64,000 nt of DNA from positions 29,743,140-29,807,139 of the forward strand of contig NC_065556.1 of assembly GCF_022605725.1 (NCBI RefSeq), written 5' to 3'. The position numbers and the translations under genes are program-made. Positions 44,301-59,300 of the stretch are shown piece by piece (position 1 is the stretch's first letter; each line of letters begins with the position of its first letter). The stretch comes from Anthonomus grandis grandis (Eukaryota; Arthropoda; Insecta; Coleoptera; Curculionidae). A model generated the notes under the pieces. The model did no database searches. It saw only the letters and a list, made by a program, of their open reading frames with translations, and was not told the origin of the DNA.

Positions 44301-47300
44301 AGCACAAGGGACCTCCAGGAAACAGTGTCCAATACTAAAACAGCAACGAAGCAAACAAATGATAAACCCTCACCACTTACTTGATAATACAATAAATCCG
44401 GCGCGTCCATTGGCACGGTCCAATTCATGTAAGCGGGCTCCCCTTCGTCGCACTCCAACCTCAAAGTCTTCATGTAATCCTCAAAAGTGGCAGACTCCAA
44501 GGCCTTATCGATGCTCTTATGGGCCCACTCGCAGTATCTCCCCGTGGCCGTCGGATAAGGGTATCCGTCCCTATCGAAAGCCACACCGGCGAAGACTTGC
44601 TGTAGCTGTTGTTTCTCCGGGGTGAGTTGACCGAACGCTCCTTCGTTCGAGTCCGTTATATACAACGGATGGAATCTCGCTGGATTCGTTGTCGATTCGC
44701 CACCCTCCACGACGAAAGTGTACGTCTGTCCTCTTTCCACCGTCAGTTCCGGTATGAGTTTGTCGTTGATGTAGTAGCAGATACCCCAGGAGGGTAACCC
44801 GGTGATTTTTGAGTAGCCCTTGACTCCTCCCGTCGGTCCGATTTTTACGTTGAATACGTTCTCGCCTAAAAAAGTTATTAAATAAGAAGAAGAAGCAGAC
44901 CCAGACTCTTGGTAGAGGAAATATTCATTTGATTGACATACCAATAAGTTTCGCTGGTGGCCACGGGGGTATTCCATCCTCTGGCGGTAAATCGTCCAAG
45001 CTCAAAGTGCACTGATGATCATTAACGTCGCTGAAGTTGATTTGCTCGTCGCTTCCCGTTCTGTCCTTGGACGTATGCGCGTTCACCTCCATGCGTGAGT
45101 TCAAAGGACCGAATGCGGCAATTACGCTGATCGGGGAATTTTCCGGGATAGGTCGATCGTTTATTGCCTCGTTCGTATGTAAGGGTCTGCAAATGATTTT
45201 AAAGAATTTCTTCCTTTTGTATAAGACCTACTAAGTTCACCTGCTATATTTAATAGTTGTAACACCATTACTCCTTTCTCCATGTAAAACGATCACGTCG
45301 TTTCTACCTCCGATACGCTCATCGGGACATACCCCGGACTTACCGTCGCACTGCGATAAATGTGATATGTAGTAGTCGTCCGCACGGAAACTTCTCGTTT
45401 CTTTATCGAAGTATGCCACAGTTACGTCGGCACCAATCTAATTAAAATTAAATTATTGGTTTTATATAAGCAAATAAACGAATCCGGAATACCATTTGGG
45501 CTTTGTTGTTTTGCCCAGACAGTCCGAAGGCGATATACTTGTCCTCTCCGATTCTCGCTGATAAAGTAACTTCTACCCTGTCTCCGGTCATCAACCATTT
45601 CACTTGTAAGCGTTTGTCCAGAAATTCGCGACAGTTTGTCGGTGTAGGTGGGGCAGCTGTGGTAGTCGTCTAAGATGTTGAAGCAAATAAGTTGAATATT
45701 CTTGGTTTAATATACTCTAAATTCCATGCAATTAAGCCGTGAATTTTGTTTGTATTTTAGGCAATAAAGTGTTTTACGTTTAAAATAATCCAGACTCAAC
45801 TGCAAAAGAAGAAGAACGCCCTGGAAGAACATCCTTGTAAACTAATCGATTGCTTGAACATTTATTTTAAATTGGATAGTAGAAATTTGTTTTAACTGTT
45901 TGCAACGGTTTGTCACGCAATTTATGTTGCTTATACGCTTTGCAATGGAATTTCTAAAACAAAGTCAATCTGCTTAATTATGTCATTATTCGAGGCAGTT
46001 GATACGCATTGTTTTTCTAATTTCAAGCAATTAAGTTGTTCAAATATTTTATAATTCCTTGCAGTTAAGATATGGATTTTCTTTCAGAAATTGCCTGACT
46101 AAAGCCATATTAAGCGTCTAAACTAAAAATACAATTCATGACTTAATTGCATGGAATCAGAAGGATATTTTCCCTGGAAATATATGCCTAGAATATTAAT
46201 TTAATTAAACCATTCAACTTGTTAAGTTACTTGTAATAAATAAAAAATTAATTAACTGCTTGAACATTTATTATTGCCTTAACGATTTTGACGCGCAATT
46301 TATGTTGCTTATATGCCTTGCAGTTGCAATAGGGATTTTTAGAACAAATTTAAGCTGCCAATTATTAAACCACTTGAAACGCACTGTTGGTTAATTTCAG
46401 GCAATTAAGCTGTTGAAATATTTTATAATTTCAGGCAGTTGAGTTGAGGCCATGTTTCCGGCGCAGTTGTACTTGGATTTTTTAAACGTCAAACACTTAA
46501 TTGCTTTAAATGAATATCATAATTTATGGCCTTAACTGCCTGGAATAAAATGAAAATTCATGGTTTAAATTTACATAATTATCTAAAAATGTATGGTTAG
46601 AGTATTAATATATTTAAACATTCAGTTGCTTGGAATACATTAGATATGATAGCTCAACTGCCTCGAATAATAAATCAACTAAGTTGCTAGTAATAGGTAA
46701 AAATTAATCGATTGCTTTTATCGCATTTATTTATTAATTTGATAGTGAAAATCTACAATTGTCTTTTAACTATCTTGTCACAGAATGTATGGTGTTTATA
46801 CGACTTGATATTGCAATGAAATTTCTAGAAAAATGTCAAGTTGTCCAATTATGTGATTATTCCAAGCAGTTGAACCAAGCAGTTGGTTTATTATGGCAGG
46901 CAGTTGAGCCATGAATTATGTTTTAATTTTTAGTTTATTCCAGGCAGTTGAATGGCTTAAATATATTAATATTCTAATCATACACTTTTAGGAAAAATTC
47001 CTATTAGTTAAGCCACGAATTTTGCTGGTATTTCAGGAATTTCAACACGGTTAAGCACTTTAGTATTCCACGCAGAAAGCAGGAAGCCTAGAAAAAAATC
47101 CGTGGCTCAACTGCCTGTAATAATCACATAATTAACCAGATTGACTTTAGTTTAGAAATTCCATTGCAACTGTGAATCGTATAAGCAACATAAATTGCGC
47201 GTCAAAATCGTTGTAAATAGTTAAAAGAAATTTTCACAATCGAATTTTAAATAAATGTTCAGGCAGTCGATTATTTTTTTACTTATTAAGCAACTTAGTT

Positions 47301-50300
47301 AATTTATTATTCCAGGCAGTTGAGCCATGAATTATGCTTACATTTTTTTAGCTTATTCAAGGCAGTTGAACAATTTAAATATATTTATACGTTATAAAAA
47401 AATTCTTGGTAATTCCAGGCAGTTGACCCATACATTTTGTTTTTATTTTAGACACTTAAGATGAATCAACTGCACTGGAAGTAGGGCAGCCTAGAAGAAA
47501 ATCCATGGCTTTACTGCCTGAAAATACTTAAACAGCTCAATTGCCTGAAATAAGGAAAATAATACGTCTCAACTGTCTGCAATAATAAACCAACTGCTTG
47601 GTTCAACTGCTTGGAATAATCACATAATTGGACAACTTGACATTTTTCTAGAAATTTCATTGCAATTCCAAGTCATATAAACACCATACATTCTGTGACA
47701 AGATTGTTAAAAGACAATTGTAGATTTTCACTATCAAATTAATAAATAAATGCCATAAAAGTAATCGATTAATTTTTACCTATTACTAGCAACTTAGTTG
47801 ATTTATTATTCCAGGCAGTTGAGCTATCATATCTAATGTATTCCAAGCAACTGAATGTTTAAATATATTAATACTCTAACCATGCATTTTTAGATAATTA
47901 TGTAAATTTAAACCATGAATTTTGATTTTATTCCAGGCAGTTAAGGCCATAAATTATGATATTCATTTAAAGCAATTAAGTGTTTGACGTTTAAAAAATC
48001 CAAGTACAACTACCCCGGAAACAGGGCCTCAACTCAACTGCCTGAAATTATAAAATATTTAAACAGCTTTATTGCCTAAACTTAAACAACAGTGCGTTTT
48101 AAGTACTTTATTAATTAGCAGCTTAAATTTGTTCTAAAAATCCCTATTGCAACTGTAAGGCATATAAGCAACATAAATCGTTAAGGCAATAATAAATGTT
48201 CAGGCAGTCAATTAATTTTTTTGTTTATTACAAGTAACTTGGTTGGTTTATTATTCCAGGCAGTTGAATGGTTTAATTATACTAATATTCTAGACATACA
48301 TTTTCAGGGAAAATTTCTTTCTGATTCCATGCAATCAAGTCATGAATTGTATTTTTAGTTTGGACGCTTAAGATGGCTAAGTACTTTATTATTTCAGGCA
48401 ATTTCTGAAAGAAAATCCATATCTTAACTGCAAGGAATTATAAAATATTTGAACAACCTTATTGCTTGAAATTAGAAAAACAATGCGTATCAACTGCCTC
48501 GAATAATGACATAATTAAGCAGATTGACTTTGCTTTAGAAATTCCATTGCAACTCTTGAGTCGTAAAAGCAACATAAATTGCGTGATAAACCGTTGCAAA
48601 TAGTTAAAACAAATTTCTACTATCCAATTTTAAATAAATGTTCAAGCAATCGATTAGTTATTACTTATTGCAAGCAACTTAGTTGGTTTATTATTGCAGG
48701 CAGTTGAGCCATGAATTATGTTTTAATATTTAGTTTATTCCAGGCAGTTGAATGGCTTAAATATATTAATACTCTAACCATACACTCTTAGGGAAAATTC
48801 CTATTAATTAAGCCACGAATTTTGCTGGTATTTCAGGAATTTCAACACGGTTAAGCACTTTAGTATTCCACGCAGAAAGCAGAAAGCCTAGAAAAAAATC
48901 CATGGCTCAACTGCCTGTAATAATCACATAATTAACCAGATTGACTTTAGTTTAGAAATTCCATTGCAACTCTGAATCGTATAAGCAACATAAATTGCGC
49001 GTCAAAATCGTTGTAAATAGTTAAAAGGAACTTTTCACAATCGAATTTTAAATAAATGTTCAGGCAGTCGCTTAATTTTTTACTTATTAAGCAACTTAGT
49101 TAATTTATTATTCCAGGCAGTTGAGCCATGAATTATGCTTACATTTTTAGCTTATTCAAGGCAGTTGGACGATTTAAATATATTTATACGTTATAAAAAA
49201 ATTCTTGGTAATTCCAGGCAGTTGACCCATAAATTTTGTTTTTATTTTAGACACTTAAGATGATTCAACTGCACTGGAAGCAGGGCAGCCTATAGAAGAA
49301 AATCCATGGCTTTACTGCCTGAAAATACTTAAACAGCTTAATTGCCTGAAATAAGAAAAATAATACGTCTCAACTGCCTGGAATAATCACATAAATAAAC
49401 AGTTTAATGCCATTGATTTTTTTACACACATTCATTCCAGGCAACATAAGTTGCGCGACAATATTGTTGTATATATTTTATCCACATTTTCATCACAACA
49501 GTAATTTTTAAGTAAACGTTCTACTTACGGGATTATACCACCAAGGTGGCTAAAAATGACAAAACCGAATTAGTGTAAACCCATCACCATACATCAAACT
49601 AATGATTTCTTTTACCGATATTTTGGTTTGTCCTAGGGCCGGTGGTACGTCTAAATCCTTCGGGATCATCACGTGGCCAAAATTGTGCCTGTATTGGACG
49701 CACCACACCGCCAACCAATCGATGTCGTAAACCGTCAAAGTGCCGGGTAATTGGATTTCGATGTCCTCCCCAAGGTATCCCCTCAGAGTGTCATAGGAAC
49801 CCAACTCGTTGGGTACCTGGAATTAAGTATTTTACTGACTGGACGATTTGTATATGTAAATCCTTTAGTATTGAATTATAGGGAAGGTTGTTATTTTATG
49901 GCTTCGTGCTGATAGGGTATTAAAAGGGGGCCACTTAACGAGCTTTACTGCCTATAAACTTTTCATAAGCCTATTATAGCGACACAAAAGACAATTAGGT
50001 ATTTTGAGTCCCGTCGATGTGTCTGTCTCTTTGATAAAATAATTACATAATAGAATATAAGGAAACTGGTGAAAAAAATACAGAATAAAGGGCAATCATA
50101 TGACACATTATATATACTAATTGCACAATAAAAAGATCATTTAAAGTGGATTTAGGGTGTCAAGAAACAAGGACGATCGTAATGAAATTATGCGTCTTGT
50201 ATGTAGTGCATTAACCTGCGTAATAAAAATATGGTTTACAGTGGTTCCAGGGCATCAGGGAGATGTGAGATGCGGTTGAAACCAACCCAAGTCTAACCCA

Positions 50301-53300
50301 TCTCAGCTTCAAGAATCATGGACGATCGCCATGAAATTATGCTTGTCGTATATAATGTAATAGATTACATAATAAAAACATCATTTAAAGTGGATTCAGC
50401 ATGTTAGGGAGAAGTGAGATGAGGTAAAGACAACGAAAAATGGAAAAATATTCATGTTTCTGACATTCAAACCCATTTCAAGTCCAAGAAACATGGACGA
50501 TCGTAATAAAATTGTTCTTCTGGTAAGTAGTGCAATAAGCTGCATAATAAAAACATCATTTAAAGTGGATTTAGGGCGTCTGAGAGAAGTGAGATGCGGT
50601 AGAAACGATGAAAGTTCGTGAAAATTAGTAAAAGTGTCATGATGGTAGATCCAGTAAAAAAACAATTTTCTTATGCTCGCGATTGATAAATGTGAATTTC
50701 ATAGAAATTTATATTATGTTATAATAATTGAATTTTGTAACTATTTAAAAATGTTTACTAAAAAGGCACACATTATCACAGTTCTTTCGTTTAAATTGGG
50801 ACACCTTGGAAATTTCTTAATGATGCGAGGTCTTTGGTCACGTATAAGGTCTTTTTAGTACAATTTACAGTACAATTTTGTACTATTAAATAATCTGTAA
50901 GAAAAATCCCTGGAACCAGCAAACAACTCTGTCACGATGAACTGTCACTGAACTCTGTCTAAAGACACTTCAGAAAGTGCAGAATGAACTTTTACTGGAT
51001 GGTTCAGAGTATGTTAATCTATTGATGTCCCTACAAGATATATCTATCCATTATCTCTGTATAACACCTCAGATTCAATTGTTTGCAGGCCCGGATTTAC
51101 AAAAAATGCCGCCCTTTTTTTTTGAGGTGATTTTAGCTTGCGAAGTTAGGATAGATAAAATCGTATGCCGAGGTTTGTTATCTGTTACCAGTCGACTGAT
51201 TTATTTTGTACATTTACGTTTATATCACAGATGTACATATTATTGTGTTTTCTGCTAAACAGGAATTTAGCAAAATAAATAGTAAAAAGTGACAAGATTA
51301 TATTTGTGGCCTGTGAACTGTGCCTTATCAATAACGATCTAGAAGTAGCAAATTCTTTTCATGTTTCTACAGAAAGAAGAACTCAAAAATCTGTAACACT
51401 ACTTACATAATAACGTGCCGTACTACTGCAGTTGAAGGAAAACTCTGTATCTGACCTCTATGGAAATACAACATCCTAGCTTATCATTCTTTTTTTTTTT
51501 TAAAGTGTTTATATATGTTTTATTGTCCTGACGAGTGCGGTTGCTAGATCAATTTGAATAGACGCGCCTTACTTTTTGTGTTGTGAACTGTTCGATGATA
51601 TCTTCGCAATTACTTCATTAAAGCAAATTTTACTCTTAATATTTGACGTGTAAACATTCTCCTTGGTAATTTATAAGTATACCGTTGAAAATATTTTCTT
51701 TTCTTTCTTGAGATTTCCCGCCCTGGGCACTTGCCCCGACTGCCCCTAGTGTAAATCCAGGACTGATTGTTTGAACAAATTTGAAACTAAATATTTCATC
51801 AGCTTTATACCGTTTAATGGTAAATGTGAACATTTTTTTTTATATTTATTTTTTTCCCTCATAAGTTTTATCTCTGTAAAAAGGATTTTTTTAATTAAAA
51901 AATGTCACAAAATCAGAACGACGAACCAGTTGCAACCTCAAGTTCAAATCTCTCCAAATCGCATGCTAGTAGGCAAAATTGTTTAGGAAACTTATAAGGA
52001 TTTAAACGCTTATTTCTTCCCAGTGATAAAATATAAATATAGCCTTAAGCTATATTTATAGCTCTATATGCCTTATCATTAAGTTGGTCTTACCTTGTAT
52101 CCAAAAGAATTCGGTTCTGATCCGTTACCGACCCAAAAATAAGCGTCCGGTCCTGCGCCGTCATAATGCAAATTGGGAATATAAAAAGTTTTGGCGTCCA
52201 AGATGCTGATATTGTCCGAACGTAGTCCGTGGGCTAATCGCTTAAATTCTGGCAGTACCCGGGGTTTGGGTACCTCCAGGTTCGGCGGGATAAACACCTC
52301 CCCGAAATCCACCTGGAAAACGAGAATCGTCAAGTATAACTTCAGTTCAATAAATTTCTCACTTTTAGGCACTTTTTTCAAAATGTATATTATTGCAAGG
52401 GGCAGGGGGATGCTTGGAACTCGCATTGTGCATTGTGTCTGAACTAAAAGCATTTTAGCAACGAATGGCTGAGCCCGTTGTGTCGGTCATGCTAAACTGG
52501 CTCCGTGCCTTTGCCAGTAAATCAGGCAGACGCCTGCCGCTCATAAATTCACTTGTGCCACGCTCCCTTACTCTCTCTCTCCTTCCCATGCCAGGCATTT
52601 ATTCCTTATTAGATAAAATGCTAATTTTCGACTCTTTTACAAACGGTGCTCATTTGTTTGATACGGTTTACGCCTCCGGAGATTGACTTTAGGCGATATA
52701 AGTATTGATTATTTATGACATAACGTCCGTGAACTTAATAAGTTCCTAAATATTAAAGTGAAAGAATTGATTCATTATGATTAAAAAGACCTTGATACAA
52801 TTTACGACAAAATGAAAAACTGGTTTTTATAATATTTATTCTATAAAGAACTCAATAAAAATTGCCTTAAGGAAGTTTCAACTGCACGGAATAGTCACTT
52901 GAGTTTCAAGTAGTTAAACCAACTTTTCAAGGCATTTCCGGCATTTTTGTAAAAGTACTGCCTGTGAATACATATATTTTACTGTCTTTAAACTTAAGTA
53001 TTGAGATAAATAAAGTTATATGGAATTTCCCATGTCCCGTTATGCAAAGTTATAGAATATTAATTGATTTATTTTTCTCTTTGAAACAACTGGACCAGTG
53101 GTTATCTCCTTTTTTTCCTATAAAATACTGGCCCACCTATTACAACATTCTAGCTTAAATTAAAAAAACATAAATAGGTAAATGAGACAATAAATCACTC
53201 TCATGGAAGTGAAGGCAGCCCACTTCACCATATAAATACATAAAAGTTCCAATTTATTTCCAGGCATTGTCCTTTTTTAAAGAATCCTTAAAATACCAAT

Positions 53301-56300
53301 TCTCTTTCCAATATAAGAAGAGATATTCTCTTACTAACTGATTTTGAATTTCTACATTCTGAATTATTCAATTCTTCTTGGCAAGTTGAGAAGAAGAGTA
53401 AAAGGTATAATTATATCTAAAATAACCCTACTCATCCTCCATTTTAATAAACCTCAACTTCTTAATTATCGAGCATAGAGTTTTAGTGCCCCAAAATAGT
53501 CAAAACATTAATTTCTATTCATCAGCTATGATTAGTTTTAAATTAATTTAAAAATAGTCTTGTAAATTTGAATTTCGCGCTTTTAGATATAACGTCATAC
53601 GTGTTGACAGTTATTACGTTTTATTAGGTTGGCATGAGTGACGAAGATGGACAAAGTAGAGATAATTATTATGATGTGACTCGATTATGGCGAGACGTAT
53701 TAATTTACGTATTTGAAATTATGGATTTAGGTATTTGAAATCATCTCGAGGTGCTATCACTGCTGGTCCTCTTATGCTGCTGGTCGAAGTGATTGTGTTC
53801 TTCAGATGTTGGTCACTCTGACAAATTTCAGTTGTGCCAATTGTAGGAAAACAAAACAATTAAAGTTTTTGAGAGGTTATGTCTAAAAAAAACAAAAAAA
53901 AGTTAGATTTAGTCAAGAATAGATGCGATAAGATAGTTGCGTTATTAGATCTGTTTCGATATGACTCGGCACACCATAAACATCGATGGAGAAAATCTTT
54001 ATTTCCTCCAAAGTAAATTCCATAGGTCGGTGAAGGAAAAGAAAAGGCCTGTTGACTTTATATATTTTAATTAATATATATTCTAGATTATTCAACAGCC
54101 TATGTACAATGCTTTAAACTGTAACAACACCTATGATTATCTTTGATTATAAATAGGATATACAAATAAAAGAGACTAATTTAAAGAGAGAGAAATTAAT
54201 GAGCGTTGCTTGACGAGAGTTGGAGAGAAGAATTGGAGATCTAAACTGAAAGAGAGTCGTAAAGAGAATGCTTTTATGTTATTTTACATTTTTGTCAAAC
54301 CTCTTAAAAAGTAGGTATCCACTAGGGTGGCAAATCCCAAGGGTTGCGTGCCTTTATCTGTTCCCAAGAATTTTGATATTTTCAACAGAGCCAGATGAGA
54401 AAGTCGAACATGTGCGACACACTTGAAATAACGATAAGGCACAAAACCTTTTAAAAGGAAAGAAATAAAAATGGTTCAATTGATGTTTGAACAAGATCTG
54501 AGTATTTTTCTTGTACTTCTTTAAGAATTTCGTTTATGAAAAAAGTTATCCTGACCTAAAATTAGACAACGTTTCAATTAACTCAGGGATCGATGCATGC
54601 CCTTTAAAATATTTGTTTTATTATTTTGATAAATTTATATCTTATAAATCCTGACACCATGAAAATGATGATCTTCATTTTTTAAATTTTTGCTTGTGTT
54701 TACTTAACAAATTTAGTTAAGAACACTTTTATTTTCTTTCTATTTTTACTTTACTACTTCTACAACTTTCCTTCTATAATCAGAGTTTCCACATTTAACC
54801 AATTTAACCATTCTAAAACCTAAATCTTAAAATTCAACAAATCGAACAATTTTTGAAATTTAAAATTAAATTTCAACTGTGTGCTGTTTTAAAACAAGAC
54901 ACATTTATGAACGAACTAAAATTAAAAACTTTATTCTTAAAATGTACATTTTTGATGGTGTCTCAGCTGTTACTCGCTAAAATATGGCTTTAAATACATG
55001 ACAGATCAATGTCAAATGTCAGCGTCGTTAAATTTGTATCTTTTGTTGGCAACACTGAAAATGTGCAGAGTGACCAACATCAAAGGGACAAAATGGCGGC
55101 CACCAGGCAGCGGTTATTTTTAGTCCTGGTGGCCGTACGTATTAGGTATATTTAGTAATTTCGTGTGCAGTGAGGTGTATTTGATATTTCAGGTTTTCAT
55201 AATGCTTAATTCTTTAAGTTCTTTAATTATAAAATAAATGAAAGAATTGATTCTCAATTCTTTCTATAATTTATTTCATTATATTGTTTTTGAAACCGAG
55301 AGTTTGCGTTATGTTGTATATTCCTAATTATTAACCATTTGTTACAAAAAAAAGTCTCTCCTCCCTTTTACTGACAATTAAAAATGACAATAAGCGGTTT
55401 TCAAAATGGCAGATAAGCAAAATCTTGAAAATTACTTCCTTGTCAGTAGTGTCTCTGATCTAGACAAGTTACTTGTGAACCATTGAAAAAAATGGCGGCG
55501 TTTTATAAATGTTATAGAGACTGTTAATTTAATCCAGATCTTAACACTGTGAACTAATTCCCGATCTCGATTAAATTTATCAATTAAGAGCCCTCTTAAA
55601 GTAAACAAAAGCGCAGTAAAAACTTGTCATGAGGCCAAAATAAACGAAAATTAACTCAAAATATACAGTTTAAATTACCGTGCCTAAAGTTAAAAACAAA
55701 TTTTCCAATAAACGTAGAAAAAACGTGAGGGACAGGGAGGTGGAGGAGGAGGAGTAAAAGGGAGGCCGGTGGAGAAAAGCCGGCCATTTTAACGGAAAGT
55801 GTTTGAACGCGAATGCGCTCCCTGCCCCCCCCCCCTCCGGGATAGGGTCGATATTCCCGAAACTGTAACGTACAACCTTCTGTTTGCCGGGGAACATGGA
55901 AATTTCGCTCTAAAGTAGAGCGGCATTGGGGCACATAAAGGCTCAAACGTCTTGGCAAAATTCATACTATTACTATTCCATCCTCCCCAAGAGAGAAGAG
56001 GCCGCGCGGGGAGAGGGGACGATTTCCACATCAAGACGATTTATATGCCGAGTCTCGGACCTTTTTATAAATAATTCCGACAATTAGCTCGGAAACTGGC
56101 GGTAGTAGTCGCTTAAGGTATTACGATGTTTTTATCAAAACGTTGTTGCACTAAGTTGGGAAAGTATACGCACGAGGGGGGGCTTAACGTTAGAAATATT
56201 GTTGTTTGCAAGGCTTATGCTGCTTGGAAACTTTACAGGTCCGCGGAGAGTACGCAGCTTAAGAGCGGCTTATTTAAAAGGCGTTTACCGAGATGCAGGC

Positions 56301-59300
56301 AGGGCGTATACTTAAATGTGCAACATACTTTGCAGACTAACTTTATGTTTTTACAGCACCCACCCTATATTGCACAACAAATTTGTAAATAATTAATTTT
56401 AAGGCCTAGCATTTGGTGTGCAACATTAATGTTGCAAGTGCAACGTGCATAAATTAATCATATTTACAAATTTTCTTATAATTTGAAATATTTATAATAA
56501 TTTCAGGTACTGAGTTATATGTTTGTTATACACTACAGTAAAGAGTTATACATTTAATTGATTTATTTTGCACTCTTTGTATTTTGTTTAACAGATTTTA
56601 ACAGAACAAACTATCAAGTATCTTAGATAGGGTTCAACAAAACTATTGCATGGTAGATTTATTGTCTTGTTATTAAGTAATTAAGAGCATCTTTCAATTG
56701 TTTTGAGTATGGGGGAAATTTTATAAACTAATTTTTGGTATACACTTGTTCCTTTATGTTAATTTATTATTTATAGTTAATCTCAGATATTTAGAGTCAC
56801 TATCTAAGAGTTAGAAAGGTATTGGAACAAAGTGATGTTTTTCTGGTTTAATCTGGCAAACCATAAAAGAAGCAATTTCCAGAAAATCCAGGCACTATTA
56901 AAGAAACGAAATGATAATATAGGAAGTAGGTGAAAATAATGACTCTCATTTATATATCCTTCTATAATTTTAACTTTAAGTGTAAATTTATCGTACGTTG
57001 TAAGTTTGTCGTGACACAGCCATTTATAATATACATTTAAATCACAGTTTGTATCACTTTATAGTACTTTTAGCACAGAAAACGAACATGCTATCATCTG
57101 CAAACATAAAATGATTCGTTTTTAAACCAGCTCACTTAAGACTATGGAGGTACTACATAGAGTAGATACAATAATGGGCCCAAGAACCGAGCTCTAAGCC
57201 ACACCAACATCTAATGTCACTTTCTTCCCTATTCACTGCTATGCAATGCCTCATATAAACAATGAGGTTCTTCATAATTCGACGATATATATTATCTTGA
57301 AACTCATTGCACATTAATTGCGTGTACCTAGCTCAAGCAACATGTTCCAGAGTTTGTTAAGAAATGGATTGAATCTCTTATTTAGGTCAGAATTCATGGA
57401 ATCATTTGGAGAATACTCATCATAGTTATACTCTTATTCATGTCAAGATTCAGGGCATAAAAAAACCATTTGGAGCAACCACTTTTATTTTTCTGTTAAA
57501 AAATCCATATTTCATCAACAGATTTTCGTCTTTTGTTGCGCAACATATCCTTTGCTAAAAAATTTATTACATTTTCTAATAATTCATTGCGTGTTGTTCA
57601 AGCAACGTGTTCCATGGTCAATTCTACAACGGATAAGTGAATCAATATCCGTTTTCATGCTAGGAAAAGCGTAATATTGCACAACGGTTAAATTCTCTTA
57701 TTTATGTCAAGATTTCAGGCAAAAAGAAATCATTTCGAGAGTATTCATCGTTATTCTTTTTGTTTTACCTTGCTTGCGTCTTTTGTTGCGCAACAGATCT
57801 TTTGCTAGAAAGTGTATTGCAGATATTTTTATTATATTTAGTAGTAAAAAAGTAAACCATTTATTATCATTATAATCGACTGAGATCCCTTGACACATTG
57901 GATCTCTAAATAATTTTTCTATCAAGAGCGGTTTATTCACAGAGCAAATTGCGCTACAAATGATTCTAGGAAGAGCGTCATGTTTTAGCAACTAAACCGC
58001 TTTTCTGTTGCGCATCTTACGAAAAAATATTAGATATTTCATTGGAAATCAAATCTAATAATAGTAATTCACGTCAAAGAAAAGAGTAAGTGCCATTTCC
58101 ATCGGCTTCCCTTTCATGTAGGCCTGCTGATTTCTATGTAGTGGCGATTCTGTTAAAAGCAAGCCTTTCCAAAGTCTTCATTAGAAATGAAGGTAGACTT
58201 ATTTAGACCCTAAAGAATTTTGATTGGCACGGTTTTGGGAAAAACGATAACATCTGCTGCCCTCCATACTAATGGAACATACCCCATTTGAGGCAATTCT
58301 TGCCTCAAGAACTGCCTTTAAGTAAGAGAGTGTAGTTTCAAGACCTATCTACAACATGGGTATGATTCTATCAAACTCTACTACTCTAAAACTATTAATA
58401 ACTTTTGCATTAAAGGAAAGTGGTTCAAATAGTAAATATCTGTTAATAATAAATGTTGCAAGCCTGATGACATAGAATCATATTAATACCGATTCGGAAT
58501 ACCTTAATTAACTTCTCTTGATTGTTACGCAACATACTGGATCTCTAAACAATTTCCGTATACTGTTGCGCAACATACCAGTAACCGTATTCTCGCCAAA
58601 AAAAAAAAAAGAAAAAATCGGAAAAAATATAGCGATTTAATTTTTTCTCTTGTTTTATAAACGGACAATATAGAGCGCGTAATGGTGAGGGCGATTAGAG
58701 CCGTTTTATAATTAACTTCCTCGCCATCAGACTCGTTTTGCGGACGATTATTCATTTGGCACCCATCAGCGCCAGACGCGACACACACACTGACACTTTT
58801 GCATTGTGTCAACGTTTCCGTGCTCCCTGTCTTTTGTTCCTCGACGGAAATCTAATTTGCCTCAAGTGCGCCGCACGTTATTTACCGTCAAATAGCCGCG
58901 AAAGTATCACAACTTGTTTATTTTTTAAAAAAACTAGTTTTTTAGTTGCGCAACAGCTTGTCGGGGATACTAGATGCGAACGTTAGTAGATTGATCTGTT
59001 GCGCAACATACTTAAAAATATTTTGAGCATTACGTTCTTACAGGCTAATGTAAGCCTTTTTATGACAAGGACAAGGAAAAAAATGCTTATTGATCGACTT
59101 AGTGGATGAAACACGGTATTTTTTTGATAATAATAATAATAAGAATAATGTGTTGCGCAATTAAAGATTAGAAAATATAAAGAATATGATGCGCAACGGA
59201 GGATGAAAAATCGATTCCGTGTCTTGTATAATGGACAGAGATTCGTTGAGTGATAGCACGAAACTTGTTGCTTGAACCAGTTTCTTTTAATAGAAAAATT

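Noticed and set aside
44359..44797. Plus-strand open frames of 88 and 62 residues
   Set aside because: They lie antisense to the Skeletor cupredoxin-like exon, whose minus-strand frame has clear family motifs and splice sites.
45844..49450. LTR retrotransposon with the 1800-bp-spaced direct repeat as LTRs
   Set aside because: No gag, protease or reverse transcriptase, no TG...CA ends, primer site or target duplication; the interior is an inverted copy of flanking sequence.
55656..56034. Overlapping minus-strand frames of 75-100 residues in the GC-rich patch
   Set aside because: Three phases are open together because of base composition, and none shows a domain or consistent splice borders.
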